64,000 nt of DNA from Enoplolaimus lenunculus (GCA_030248215.1 JASANG010000314.1:221316-285315), one strand, 5' to 3'. Positions 22,736 through 34,069 are shown, counted from the first letter of the stretch. The notes: generated by a model from the letters alone, not told the origin. Translations and numbers: made by a program.

Positions 22736-23104
22736 GGCCCATGTTACTTTAAGGCGCGTTCAGGTTTCTGGTGGGTTCATAAAAAGTAGGTTTAGATTCT
22801 AGATTTCATTTTTTGCTTAGGCTTAGGCTTACGCCTACGCTTTAGGCTTAGGAACACAGTTTTGCAACGCTTAGGCTTAGGCTTTAGGCTTAGGAACACA
22901 TTTTTGCAACGCTTAGGCTTAGGCTTTAGGCTTAGGAACACATTTTTGCAACGCTTAGGCTTAGACTTAGGCTTAGGTACACACTTTTGCAACGCTTAGG
23001 CTTAAGCTTCGGCTTAGGAATTTCTTTTTGCAACACTTAGGCTTAGGCTTAGGCTTAGGTACACGCATAATTTACTGTGACGCCTCTTAAAGTAATATTA
23101 GCCC
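22736..23104 (-). mobile_element. TTAGGC-bearing MITE family C (first of a tandem pair)
   Basis: It starts GGCCCATGTTACTTTAAGG and ends TCTTAAAGTAATATTAGCCC. Flanked by AAAATTTG on both sides (22728-22735 and 23105-23112). The interior has about six TTAGGAACACATTTTTGCAA-type units. A second element begins directly after the right-hand duplication. Confidence 0.85.
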
Positions 23105-23112
23105 AAAATTTG

Positions 23113-23259
23113 GGCCCATGTTACTTTAAGGCACGTCCATGTTTCTGGTGGGTCCATAAAAAAGTAGGTTTAGATTCTAGATTACATTTTTGCTTAGGTT
23201 TAGGCTTAGGCTTAGGTACACGCATAATTTACTGTTACGTCTTTAAAAGGAACATTGGT
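23113..23259 (-). mobile_element. TTAGGC-bearing MITE family C (second of the tandem pair)
   Basis: It starts GGCCCATGTTACTTTAAGG immediately after AAAATTTG and ends near AAAGGAACATTGG, followed again by AAAATTTG at 23261-23268. The internal array is far shorter than that of its neighbour. Confidence 0.8.
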
Positions 23260-23268
23260 AAAAATTTG

Positions 23269-23844
23269 TATAATGATATAATTTACGAACAGCAACTCCA
23301 ATGGAAATTTAAAAATTTGACCAAAGCAGGTGTTTTTTGCAACAAAGGGTATTAATGTCTTCAAATCACCGTGTTTTTACTTGTTTTTTTAACTTTTACT
23401 TTTACTGATATCAAGACGCTCGTAAAGTGAGTTTTAAGAAAAATGGTTAATCAATTAAACTGAAACTTACCATAAACACCTGTCGTTCGGGCGTCGAAAA
23501 TAATAACAGCGAACGTACGCCGTTTGAGTGACATTTTTGAAAAATTTGCAAACAACAAACTTTGAAAACTTTGAAAAGGTTACGCTGTTTTGCTCATTAT
23601 CAACGCATTATTGTATTTTTTATTCAGTTTTTGGACCAAAACACAAGAAAAATGTTTTTCCTAATTTGGTTCGGCAGATCCTTAATAGAACGATGAGAGT
23701 TGGAATATTTTTTGCAATTCTAGCAGTCCTTAGACGTCGCGGATACATTCAGGACCGGATAGGTTTAAGGGTTTTGTAAAATAGGGTCCGAACACGCAAC
23801 GCATGTCAAAGATCGACTCCGGTCGTGTTTGTGAAACCTAGCTA
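23269..23844. other. Unannotated
   Basis: An 83-codon frame at 23528 has no domain or splice context. Nothing else seen. Confidence 0.4.
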
Positions 23845-24260
23845 CTGTAGTGACCCGAATAAGAGGGGGACTGATATTTATTTGGCCTCTCCAGACGGCA
23901 CTGTTATTCGGTTACGGACTATTATTTATTTTTAACCTACCCTCCGCCATTCTTCCTTACTGATATATCTTGCAACTCTACGTTGAATTAAACGCTTTTT
24001 GCCTTGCATCAAAAGCTTGAGCGATAATGCAAGGTTATGCTTTGGAATGTTACTTTCAAAACTTAAGTACGCTTTAAGCTTTCGAACTCAATTTTATTTG
24101 GTCCTGGAGTCATTTATGCGCTACAATCAGAGATAATTGACACTTATGGAGTCTAATTAGGGTTTAGGGACTCTATCCGCTTACGGACTCTTATTAGAGA
24201 TACGGACTCCTATTGATTGGGACTACAAAATGGAGACCCCCTATTATTGGGACACTACAG
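23845..24260. mobile_element. TA-flanked MITE family D, second copy
   Basis: 416 bp from CTGTAGTGACCCGAATAAG to TATTGGGACACTACAG with TA on both sides (23843-23844, 24261-24262). About 85% similar by eye to the copy at 7279, in the same orientation. Confidence 0.85.
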
Positions 24261-24312
24261 TAAGTTATTTGGTTTTGTCTATTACCTTAAAAGAGTTCAA
24301 AAATCAATATTA

Positions 24313-24433
24313 ATATGGATGGGCCTATTCCTAAGCCTAAGCCTAAGCTTAATAAAAAAAATAATCTAAACCTTAAACTGACTCTATTATAGCCCCTTCG
24401 GAAAACGATCCGGCCCTGTTCTATACATGAGCC
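24313..24433 (+). mobile_element. TTAGGC-bearing MITE family A, left end missing
   Basis: It starts in the ATGGATGGGCCTATTCC spacer and runs to GGCCCTGTTCTATACATGAG. It lies about 260 bp upstream of the ATG of the SAM-PDZ gene, so it may be in the 5' region or first intron of that gene. Confidence 0.7.
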
Positions 24434-24690
24434 AATATTTCTATACTACAGGCAAATTTAAAGCTTTTTTGCTGTCTTCAAAGTCACAAATACCAGTACA
24501 AAAATTAGTAAACACAATTTGTTTATATAATGTGAACGAATTATAATAAGTCGATTCGCGTTACAGGCGACTGTTGCACAGCGTCAAAATCGCCAAAATA
24601 TTTCAGTCGAAAAGCAAGTTTCCACCCATATCTTTCATTCAAGTCAGAAACAATAAACTGGTGCAAGCATTTACATACCATTTACTTATA

Positions 24691-27600
24691 ATGACTGAAA
24701 TACATCAAATTGCTGCTACCACCGCAGATTTCGATACGTCCCCGAAATTTCCACAATATTTCACCCGTCAAGGGAACTCTTGCACCGTTCCTCGAAACCG
24801 GTTGATGCGACCAGATTTGCTCAAATCGTCGACACCGAACGGGTTTACTCCGTTGAGCCCTTTGTCAAGCGCTCGCTCTGACGGCCATATCGCGGCGAAT
24901 CATCATCGCCGGCGAACTCAATTTAGCTTCGATCCTCAATCGAACACCGTTTCAACTCACGTTTTGGTCACCTCAAAACAACAGCCACACATGGCTTTCG
25001 AACAGTCGTTTTCGAACTGGACCCTACGTGAGAAACCACCGCCGATAGGCGCATCGGCAATTAATTGTTCTAAAATTACCCTTGTTAGCCCTTCAGCGGC
25101 CGAAAAGGATTCGTTGAAAAATAAATTTAACCAATCAAAACGTGGCCGATTTGATGGTTGTAAAGAAGCTATTTTAACGCATGGACAGTTGCATTTGATT
25201 AAAATCAACAGTTTTGGCCGGCATAAAACGCCTGTTCCACGGTCGTATTTGGCAAATCTTGGTCAAACTGGCATTAGGTTTGATACTCAGACACAATTAG
25301 GCAATAGCATTGATTGCTTGTCCTATTCGAGCCTAATTGCTGCTGGTTGTCCTGGTTCTGTTGGTGTGAGGCAGGTTTCTACTGGTGCTCGGGAACGGTC
25401 GTGTGAACGCAAACCTGTTAGCGATCATACGGTAACAAGTAGAGTCGATGTAGTCGCTGAAAAACTTCGAAAATCTGTTGTCGATGTATTTGATCAATTT
25501 TGTTGCTACTGCGCTGGTCCAAAATACGTCCTCACTCATAGACATCTCAGCCATGGGTCAACCAAAACACCAGCCGCAACTGTTGCTAACGACCAAGCGA
25601 TAACTGTTGATGGTAACGGTAACGTGAAAGAAATATCGCGTCTTGATGAGCAAACTTCGAAAACTGCAACCCAACAAACCGGTGAACTGTTAAACGATGG
25701 TCTACCGCTTGAAGATGAAGCTTGTGATAGTAGCGGACACCGAAAGCCGGAAGACACCCAGTCCAAAAGTACCTCAAGCCATTGCGATATTTGGAACCAG
25801 AACAAGCCAGATTTTCGACGGAACAAACCGCCTGTACCGAAACGATCAACGGCAAAACCGTGTCAAAACAGCAAGAAGCGAGCAAATTTACCACCGCTCA
25901 ACTTCAGCGAGTCCGGTACTGACTTGAAATCACCAATTACACAGCAGCCCATGGTATTTTCGGCTATTTCTCATTTATACGACGAAATATGCAGCGATCA
26001 AAATCTACCTTCACCACCGCCGCCATCTGAAACCGAATCCGGTGGACGCTGCGAGGACGTGAAAACACCAGATTGGCCCCGACCCCCGTCGTTTTTGCTA
26101 AAACCTGACCCTGATTGTGAAGAGTCTTCCGACATTCCTGCTCGAGGTGTAGCTAACAACAAAGTTGAGCAACTTCCAGCTGAACGCAAATCAACCATGG
26201 ATTTTAGAGGGGTCGATCAAAAACAAAGTGTTAACGAATCAATACAAGAATCTACTTCAATAGAAGAACCTACTTTAATTTTTACTACCAACAGTTTAGA
26301 TGATTCGAGTCAAGGTGGTTTGTACAGAGATCAACAAACGCATTCGAACGTTTGTAACCCTATAGTATTGGCCGGTAGCAGTAGCATGTGTCAAGATTCT
26401 GATATTACGCATACTCAAACAAAGCCCGAAACACGTCATTCGTTGGAAAATATTTATTCAACACAAAAACCTACCGACGCATTCAAGTTGGCTGACGATA
26501 ATTTGCAGTCTATCGCGAATCAAACATTGTCGGCATTTGGGGTATCAAATAAAAGTCATAACGCCAGCATGAAAACTAATGATGGTGTCCAGGAACCAAA
26601 CAACCTCGGGGCGGTGATCTTCGAAGACCAACCATTTCAACCCGAACTATTCGACGAAACACACGATCCGGTGTCAGTAATCGACTGTGAAGTAACCGCA
26701 GTTGCAACGTCGAACGGAATTTACAAATCATATCGACGTGCGAGTACCCAACAGAGCTCTCACCGAACGTCTGACCCTCTCCTCGAGATAAGCGTGGATC
26801 CTTCACATCAAAACCGTCAAGAGGATACCGTGGAACGAGTTGAAAACGCCCTTAACTCTCATGATGGTATGCTTTCATCACCAGAAGTCCAAAATACCAT
26901 CGAGTTGGCCAACTATAGAGTATTAAACTCAAATTATAGCAGTATTTATAGCTCAGCGAGCACCGACAGTGGAAACAGCAACGACATCAACGGCAACAAC
27001 GCTACTGGAGACCCAACAAAGACTGACGTGCAAGCATTCGGTGAACGGCAATCGTTGGTATCTGAGTTATCGCATTCAAGTTGTGGCTCAACTGCAACTG
27101 GAGCGTTAAGCTATATTAGTCCACGGGACCAAACCCACAACAAATGCTGGAACTCAAGCAAACGGCATAATCCAAAATTACCACAGCAATCAAGCCCTGC
27201 TGGAGATTCCGCTGTTCATAGTGGACAATCCGCTGAAGACGACGCAAGTTCAATATATTCGAATTCAAATTATTCGAATTCGAATTATTCGTCAACTGGA
27301 TCGTATTATCAGTCGTGTCCTGATTTGCTTCAACCATGCTTTGATCGTGAAACAACTCGAGCTTCAGTTCCGCTCAAAGGCACAGCCATCGCTGGGCTGC
27401 GACGATTGGCTCAAAAACATCGAAAATGTTCTCGGCTGCAATTGAAACCGCTTTTGGACACCGAACAACATCTTTTCATTGGAGGAATCGAACAAAATTC
27501 AAAGGTGACCGCGTTTGCTGATAATGACGTGTCGACACTTCCACCACGAAGCAATAATCATTTTAAAGGATCAACACTTAGTATCAACGCGATAAGTCGT

Positions 27601-27730
27601 TTTCGTCGCATGCAACAACAATCACGGCACCCGGCATGGGACCGGAAACCGGTTGATAAATGGAGTCTGGACGATATTTTACGATGGCTTCAACATTTAC
27701 AACTGGATGACATTGCATCGGTGGCAATTG
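24691..27730 (+). CDS. SAM-PDZ gene, coding exon 1
   Basis: 3040 nt, ending in phase 1 at a strong donor (GTAAGC) just after LDDIASVAI, in the middle of the SAM domain. The open frame continues past the donor to 27849, but those 39 codons are intronic because the SAM sequence resumes in the next exons. Antisense frames inside this exon are shadows of its codon use. Confidence 0.9.
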
Positions 27731-30700
27731 GTAAGCTAAATGCCAATCAGACCCGTATACTCAAATATGTAAAGCGTCTGTCATCAGTATTATCATTTTC
27801 GAACCAATCCATTTTGAGGACAGAAATTCAGCACAGTTTCCGCATTTGATTGGTCCGATTTCTATACGGTAGTTTTGAGATCCGCAATTACACGAGTTCG
27901 TCAGTTTGAAACGATATCGCTAACTGGTGATAGATGCTATACGCATTTGAGAAAACGGTCACATATTTCAGATACTATAACAATTGTCAGTTTCACAAAG
28001 AGTAGATGACGAAACAAGAGTATGCAACTGGATACATTCTTTGAAAAGTACCCGGCACACTTTGGGTTTTTGCCCTAGCACAACCGGGACGATCGATGAC
28101 ACTTTATGTATGCGGCGTCAAACATGCTGCCCTTATAGATTAATTTAGGGGTATTCATGTGATAGCGACCCCCCTCTAAATAAGGGGGGTCGGCCAAAAA
28201 CGCAACGCCCGGTGGTACATTTTGGACCTCGCGGGACCCCATAATTTGCACACTCTTGTTATTATCCACTCTTGGTTTCACTGATTTTGTCTACCTACCA
28301 TGTGTCTAGCATAGATTTTACACACGCCTTTTTGCTTATAAATTTATTAATTTTCATTTCAGATATTGAGTGAATACGTTTTGGGTGGGGCTAAGTCGTA
28401 CTTAACTCTGTTCCGATTTGATTAAACTGTTAGCGGAACACATCCTGCTTGCTCGATGGTGATAAGTTGTCGAATTCTGTACGAGTTTTCAAACATTAAC
28501 TAATGTTTTGATTGGTTGGCAGTAGTCGGGGTAAACCTATCGTCTATTGGTAGTCTGTGCTGCGATTGACGGTTGCATAGGGGGCACTCGGTGATAGCCG
28601 CCACAATAGGAGACAAAAGCAAGGCCTAGCAGACCCTTTCATTAATCATCATTATTTTATACACCAGAGCTTAATGAAAATTTTTTTACTTAGTGTCAAT
28701 AACGTTTCACTCATGGAGTATACTATGAGCAACTAAATGTACGAGCAATACATATGTCGTAGCCCAAGTCGTAAACCCAGGGCGTAATTACGACATGGGC
28801 TAGCCTACGGCGGAATTCTTTTTATGCGACAAGTGTACGCCTTGTGATTGGTTACTAGCTTAATGCCATACTCAAATGCGATTGGTTGATGAAATACTTT
28901 TTTCTGATTTGCTAAGTAATCGCCACCTATTGGCTTCCTACCAGTTTGTTTTACTGAGCAAGGCGGAATCAAGCAGGGTTGCGACTATCAAGCAACCAAT
29001 TAGAAAACACACAGTGATGACCGTTAAGGATTGTAAATGCCAGGACACTCTAGGTCTGAGAGCGGAATTCGTGTCCTGAAAACTGTTAATTTGACTACGC
29101 AACTTTCCATCAGACAGCCATAACATTGGGATCGAACAGGATACGTGACACGGGTTTAGCTGCCGGGTCCCAGCCGTATAGAAACCATAAAGTAAGATAA
29201 ATGCGAAGAACTTTCTCAACGCTTAGAAAAGTATTTTGTACTACACCGTATTTATAATCCAAGGTACAACCGGAGGTCTGCCTCCGATTTCGGCAGAAAA
29301 TCGATCCCCGGCTCCGATGGAATTGCTGCCGGAAATCGGGCAATTTCAGTAACAAAATTTTGCAGTTTCACAAAATTTGTTTGTTCGCTGCGTTTTATTG
29401 TTACTTTTGGCACAATTTTTAGGCAAAAATTGACGAGATTTCGAGTAAAATATACGTAAAACCAAAAGATTTAACGACACCTTACAGGTATTTGGTAAAA
29501 TTAGCAATTGAAACATCATTTTACCTACGTAATTTTGCGTTACTTCTACTTCCGGCTCCGGTAAATTTTGTTCACCTCCGGCTCCAGCTTATGTATTTTT
29601 CACCTCCAGTTGCACCCTGCAACCGGGCCGAAAAACGCAATCAGTACTCTCCAAAAATCACGCAGTGGCAGAGCCGGCGTTAGAATAAGAAAAGTCGGCC
29701 GCCACCAAACAGGTCCGACAGGGGTTCTCAATTAAACAGGGCCCCCAAGTGGCAGTTTGTGGGGCGCTTCCGCAGGCACTTCATAGTGGTTTGATGGCTT
29801 GTTTTGTTATCCATTAAAACTTAACGTCGGTTTTCGGTTGGTGGGAGGCCCCCTTTTGGTTGGAAGCCCGCCATGGGCCTTTCTTTAGTCAGGCACTGAG
29901 CAAAAGTAAAATTTTGTTTTCAGATTTAGTATTAAACTTGAGTTTGGCTTTTCGTTCGCTTCGCTGGCGAGTTTTGTTACGCCTATTTTTCGTGCCCCCC
30001 CCCATTTTCAGGCCCGTAGCCAGAATAGCTTGCTAAGTCTGCTAAAGATGGGCAAACAATTGTATTCGAAGACTTACAAGCAAGAGTGAAAATCTTCGAG
30101 GCGGAGCAAAATGCTTTCAGCGGAGCGGAGCCCTTCGTGGCCGTTCTCTGGCTACGGGTCTGTCCCCTTGGGTGTGTTTCTGGATCTGTCCCTAGGTGCT
30201 GACCGCATTCGAGAATATAGGACCGAACACAGCGTAACGAAGGATTACTGAAAACTCTCATGTTTGAAACAACAACAATTTTCCGTTTTCAACCAACTTT
30301 TAGGCACAATTAACCCATTCTCACATGAATATTTTCGAATTCATATGAGATGCACTTTCAAGGCAAGATTCGATCCATAGTTTCTCAAGTTGGAAGCGTT
30401 TACAACGACCACTCAGCTATAGGAGCTAGCCGTACGAGCCCGATGGGATTCTCACGTCTTGTAAAGATTTCGCATTGTGCTGCTCATATATTACTTGTAT
30501 TTATATAGTTGTTCATAGTATATTCTATGAGTTAAATGGATAACATATGTTTTGTGTAGCTTTATAGGATACGAATTGACCGGATCAGAACTGCAAAAAT
30601 GGAACAAAGACATTCTCAGTATGTTTTAAAATTTTTATTTTTTTTGGTTAATATTTAAAAATAGTTGCTACTCGCTACTAATCTATATATTAAAGCTGGA

Positions 30701-33400
30701 CTGCAACACGATACGCATTTTGGGCAACTTTCCAGCATTAATTTGTTTACAATATTATTTGTAAGAACAGAAACGTAATTGTTCTCTGAAAAGAAAATTT
30801 GCATACAGATTGTTGGGTGCTCGCTAACTTTTGCGTATTGCGCGAAACTGGCTACTATAGTTGATATTTAATGCTATCGCGTTAATCAAATATAAAAATT
30901 TCATTCAACGCTTAGCATCCGGTGATTTACGGGTTCAACACTCTTTTGGTATATTTCCAAAAGGGTTTTTAAATCGTTTTATATGGCACAAGAAACTCCT
31001 TCAAATTTTTGGTAAAATGTAACCCCTCAAATCAGGCCACCCGCATGTTTGCTACCTACTGCAGTGCTCTGTCTATTTGTTCCGGTTTTGGTTGGTAGTA
31101 CTGCTAATTTCAGTAACCTGGCTTGCTTGTTGCTTTTCGCTGAGTCGTGTAAACTGAAAAACGGTACAACTTGGAGCCAATGTTACTTTTAGGGGCGTAA
31201 CAGAAGCTTAAGCGTTTTCCTAAGCCTAACCTTAAGCTTAAGCATTGTAAAATGTGTTCCTAAGCCTAAACCTAAGCCTAAACAAAAAATGTAATCCAGA
31301 ATCTAAAACTACTCTTTTATAGACCCACCAGAAAACTGAACGCCCCTTAAAGTAACATGGGCCCAATTTGGTGTAATTTCAGCAAACCTCAACATTCCTG
31401 TAGAATCACAGTCGAAATTGCTCAACGAACTTAAGATATTAAAACGACGGGAAAAACTGGCAAAAAAGGTTTGTTTGTTTGTTTGTTTATTTATTTGTTT
31501 GTTTGTTTGTTTTTATGGCGAGTACGATTTATCTTGCACGTATCTGAAAATGACTTGAACCGGAAGAATTTCACAGCGCTCACTGCATGAGCGCATAAAG
31601 CGGGTTACTGTAAGATTAAAATAAAGCGAGTGACAGGGAACAGTAATCACTTGTTTCTGAGCCGAAAATTTTGACGGATTTAAAGGTAAGCTGAAATCTC
31701 AGAAAACGTTCATTTTGGTAATTTTGAAGCCACTGTAGCTTGAAGAATGCTGGTTCTGCGAGTATTTGCTTAGCAGATTGAGCTAATAATGCACTTAAAA
31801 GGACGGTAAGTTGTAAAGTTTACCTGAAATTACACTTTGTTTTTTAGCATTCCAAAATTACGAATATGCGTTTATCACAAGTTTAAAAATCTGACATGTA
31901 ATATGTTATACGATATTGACGCGATAAAATCCAGTGAATAACAATTTATCATTGTTGGCCCATGTTACTTTAAGGGGCGTCTAGTTTTCTGGTGAGTCTA
32001 TAAAAGAGTATAGGTTTAGAGTCTAGATTACATTTTTTGCTTAGACTTAGGCTTAGGCTTAGGAACTCATTTTTGCACCGCTTAGGCTTAGGCTTAGGCA
32101 TAGACTTAGGAATTCATTTTTGGAACGCTTAGGCTTAGGATTAACTCATTTTTCCACCGCTTAGGCTTAGGTTTAGGCTTAGGAATGCGCTTAATCTACT
32201 GTTACTCCCCTAAAAGTAAAATTGGCCATTGTGTTAGTGTGCAATTTGATATCTCTGATGTCCTACGATTTTTTATAAGAATATACGCCATCAATTAAAG
32301 TTTAACTTAAAAATTGTTCAGCGTTCGTCCGGTTGCACTCTGTACCCGTTACTCGAATCTGCATCTCGAGTTGGGTTGAAACCAACGAACGATTCCCGCA
32401 GTCAAGCCTCACCTGTGCCAAACGGCTCCATGACCAAATCGACCAATTCCGATTCGAAACTGATTCTTGCGATATCGTTGCCTGTTGGATTAGGATGTCA
32501 CGATTTAACGGTTGCTGAAGGCAAAACAGGCGGTCTGGTGATCACTCGAGTGAAATCGTCAGAATTAGACCTGCGGATCGGTGATTGGTTAGCGAATTTT
32601 TTGATTGCTTTATCCTTCAGAAGTGCCATTCAGAACATTCTTCTGAGTAGATTTATTTTCAGTCGATTTGTGACAACATGGAACCTAATACTTTTTCAAT
32701 TTATCACAATTTTGAGTGCATTTTGAATGCATTCAGTAACTGTTCGCCCAGGCAGACGTTGGAAGCCCAGGCTACTAAGGGTTTTTAATTCCGTACAAGC
32801 AAGGTTGAAAATATTCTACATTCGCTACGCAAAGTAATCTGTTTCCAAGATGCCGTTCCCACAACATCCCTTCTCAACAACATTAAATTGTTTTGTAATT
32901 AATAATTATTCTATTTCAGCATAATCGAAGCAAACGGTTACTGTTGCTTAAGCATGCACGCGGTGGATTTTAACCAATTACTTTCATCAACAACACAGAC
33001 ACATAAACTGGTGATTTTACGCAATGCATCTCCTATTCGGAGTCCGAAATCCATGTCGACAACTTCAAACCCAGCTGAACATCACTATGATGAACCTACA
33101 CCAGCATCGAGCATTCGCCATTCGTTAACTGATCCAGTAACCGGTGTAAATAATTTCACTTCTTGTCAATCCGTAGTGCCAAATTCAAGCAGTATTTTAG
33201 ATTCGAATTCAATTACAGAACCATATTCGGCTTGCTCAGAACAGTCGTCAGCGTATCGAACCAGCTTAACCAGTCAATTTAGTTGTTACTCAGCGTCGAT
33301 ACGAAGTATCGAAACTGCACCTTACGTCCCGGCATTTATGCCGTTATGCGTTGACGATTTGAGTAAAGCACAAGATAATTTTGAAATTATGCATTTTTAG
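24691..33400 (+). CDS. SAM-PDZ adaptor-like protein (five coding exons, 1307 aa)
   Basis: Exons are 24691-27730, 30568-30618, 31383-31468, 32322-32587 and 32920-33400 (TAG stop). All junctions are GT-AG and phases agree. The total is 3924 nt, i.e. 1307 codons plus stop. Residues 1-985 are low-complexity and rich in Ser, Thr, Asn and Gln. They include a proline stretch KPPVPKRS (a possible SH3 ligand), tyrosine motifs LYDEI and IYST, and Tyr-Ser-Asn repeats near 855-880. A SAM domain (about 987-1058, starting WSLDDILRWLQ) spans exons 1-3, and a PDZ domain (about 1105-1185, GLG loop, ending HKLVILR) spans exons 4-5. The first ATG (24691) has A at -3, but the frame is open upstream to a possible acceptor at 24566, so an earlier exon is possible. 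A cytoplasmic scaffold role is inferred from the domains. I do not recognise an orthologue; SAM followed by PDZ recalls CNK proteins, but no CRIC or PH domain is seen. Confidence 0.85.
27845..27962. mobile_element. MITE family H, partial, in SAM-PDZ intron 1
   Basis: It ends GCTATACGCATTTGAGAAAAC and contains the interior phrase AACTGGTGATAGATGC shared with 1678-1909. The left end is lost. Confidence 0.6.
28011..28262. mobile_element. Palindromic MITE family G in SAM-PDZ intron 1
   Basis: Left ACAAGAGTATGCAACTGG, right TTTGCACACTCTTGTTA. The interior has GCGACCCCCCTCTAAATAAG in common with the other copies. Confidence 0.7.
28265..29261. other. SAM-PDZ intron 1, mostly unannotated
   Basis: It contains at 28701-28752 a fragment matching the left end of the TTAA element at 15622 (CACTCATGGAGTATACTATG). 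The rest shows no repeat or exon that fits the splice phase. Confidence 0.4.
29262..29622. mobile_element. MITE family J (GGTTGCACCCTG ends) in SAM-PDZ intron 1
   Basis: From AAGGTACAACCGGAGG to CCAGTTGCACCCTG, with repeated CTCCGGCTCCGG phrases. This matches the better family J copies at 44812 and 51066, whose ends are CAGGGTGCAACCGG and its complement. CAGGG ends hint at hAT. Confidence 0.6.
30010..30165. mobile_element. MITE family F in SAM-PDZ intron 1
   Basis: Starts CAGGCCCGTAGCCAGAATAG and ends TCTCTGGCTACGGGTCTG. The G/A-rich interior around GAGGCGGAGCAAAATG is divergent. Confidence 0.7.
30314..30531. mobile_element. TTAA-type tRNA-bearing MITE, inverted and decayed
   Basis: Starts CCCATTCTCACATGAATATT after TTAA (30310-30313) and ends ATAGTATATTCTATGAG next to TTAA (30532-30535), having lost the last 7 bp of its terminus. 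It contains the complement of the tRNA-like segment. It ends only 36 bp before SAM-PDZ exon 2. Confidence 0.75.
30568..30618 (+). CDS. SAM-PDZ gene, 51-nt exon 2
   Basis: Acceptor GCTTTATAG, donor GTATGT, phase 1 on both sides. It encodes GYELTGSELQKWNKDIL, the central helices of the SAM domain (compare the family pattern with a Gly-x-x-Leu turn). Without it the SAM domain would lack its core, which supports the call despite the small size. Confidence 0.88.
31175..31363 (+). mobile_element. TTAGGC-bearing MITE family C next to a splice site
   Basis: Ends AGCCAATGTTACTTTTAGGG and CCTTAAAGTAACATGGGCC. The 8-bp duplication is CAACTTGG (31167-31174) and CAATTTGG (31364-31371). The right duplication is followed by TGTAATTTCAG and then SAM-PDZ exon 3. 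Confidence 0.85.
31383..31468 (+). CDS. SAM-PDZ gene, exon 3
   Basis: 86 nt, encoding the end of the SAM domain (NLNIPVESQSKLLNELKIL and a basic tail KRREKLAKK). Acceptor TAATTTCAG. The donor is the first GT of a GTTTGTTTG microsatellite. Ends in phase 0. Confidence 0.9.
31469..31513. repeat. (GTTT)n microsatellite at a 5' splice site
   Basis: About eleven GTTT or ATTT units beginning at the first base of SAM-PDZ intron 3. Confidence 0.95.
31957..32227 (-). mobile_element. TTAGGC-bearing MITE family C in SAM-PDZ intron 3
   Basis: GGCCCATGTTACTTTAAGGG to CCCTAAAAGTAAAATTGGCC with three TTTTTGCACCGCTTAGG-like units. Ends 94 bp before exon 4. Confidence 0.85.
32322..32587 (+). CDS. SAM-PDZ gene, exon 4 (start of PDZ)
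   Basis: 266 nt, acceptor AAAATTGTTCAG, donor GTTAGC, phase 0 to phase 2. A Ser/Thr-rich linker is followed by PDZ strands ILAISLPVGLGCHDL and GGLVITRVKSSELDLRIGD. Confidence 0.92.
32588..32919. other. SAM-PDZ intron 4
   Basis: A remnant of a family F MITE is suggested by ACAAGCAAGGTTGAAAATAT near 32797. Nothing else is recognised. Confidence 0.4.
32920..33400 (+). CDS. SAM-PDZ gene, last coding exon
   Basis: Acceptor CTATTTCAG. It completes the PDZ domain (CIIEANGYCCLSMHAVDFNQ and following). A Ser/Thr-rich tail with HHYDEPTP follows, ending in EIMHF and TAG at 33398-33400. No AATAAA is visible before the TTAGGC element at 33469; the next AATAAA is near 34143. Confidence 0.92.
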
Positions 33401-33468
33401 ACGGCAAACAAAACAGGCGTTTTGAGTTTTAACGTTTATTCTGTTTAAAATTATGATAGAAATTTTTG

Positions 33469-33780
33469 GCTAATGTTAAGAACACGTGCGGAACAGTATT
33501 ATAAGCTTATTCCTAAGCCTAAACCTAAACCTAAGCGTAAGAAAGAACGTATTCCTAAGCCTAAGGCTAAGCATAAGCCTAAACCTAAGCGTAAGAAAGA
33601 GCATATTTTTAAGCCAAAGCCTAAGCATAAGCCTAAACCTAAGCGTAGGAAAGAGGTTATTCCTAAAGCCTAAGCCTAAGCATAATCCTAAGCCAAGCAA
33701 AAAGATAAGTCTAAAGCTTAAGCTTACTTTGTTCTAATCCCACAGAAAAACGTTCCGCCCTTAATCTTTTACATGAGCCG
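33469..33780 (+). mobile_element. TTAGGC-bearing MITE family B, downstream of SAM-PDZ
   Basis: GGCTAATGTTAAGAACACG to CGTTCCGCCCTTAATC. The array contains three GCGTAAGAAAGAGCATATT-like spacers. It starts 69 bp after the stop codon, so it may lie in the 3' UTR. Confidence 0.8.
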
Positions 33781-33905
33781 GAAATTCAAAGATTTAGAGA
33801 CATTGGTGCTAAAGTGTGTGGGACTGATTGTCGTATGTTTTAAAATCATGTAATGTGCATAATTTACTAGGAGCGGCTTCAAACACAAGGTAGTATAGTT
33901 TTCTA

Positions 33906-34069
33906 GCGGGCCCGTAGCCAGACGAACGGACATGGTGGTTCAGCCTCCTGAATTTTGCCCCTCCTCCTAGAAAATCAGCCCCATTGCTTGTAAATCATTG
34001 AAAATCCTTGCATGAGGTTCTTGAAAAATTCTTACTTCCACTAGCAAGGTCAGCTAGCTACTAGCCTGA
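33906..34069. mobile_element. MITE family F
   Basis: GCGGGCCCGTAGCCAGACG at the left, decayed CAGCTAGCTACTAGCCTG at the right. Confidence 0.65.

Noticed and set aside
25333-27355. Antisense frames of 66-102 codons within SAM-PDZ exon 1
   Set aside because: They are shadows of the sense codons, with no independent evidence.
27731-27849. Continuation of the first SAM-PDZ frame past 27730
   Set aside because: A GTAAGC donor lies there, and the SAM domain resumes only through exons 2 and 3. The extra codons have no SAM similarity.
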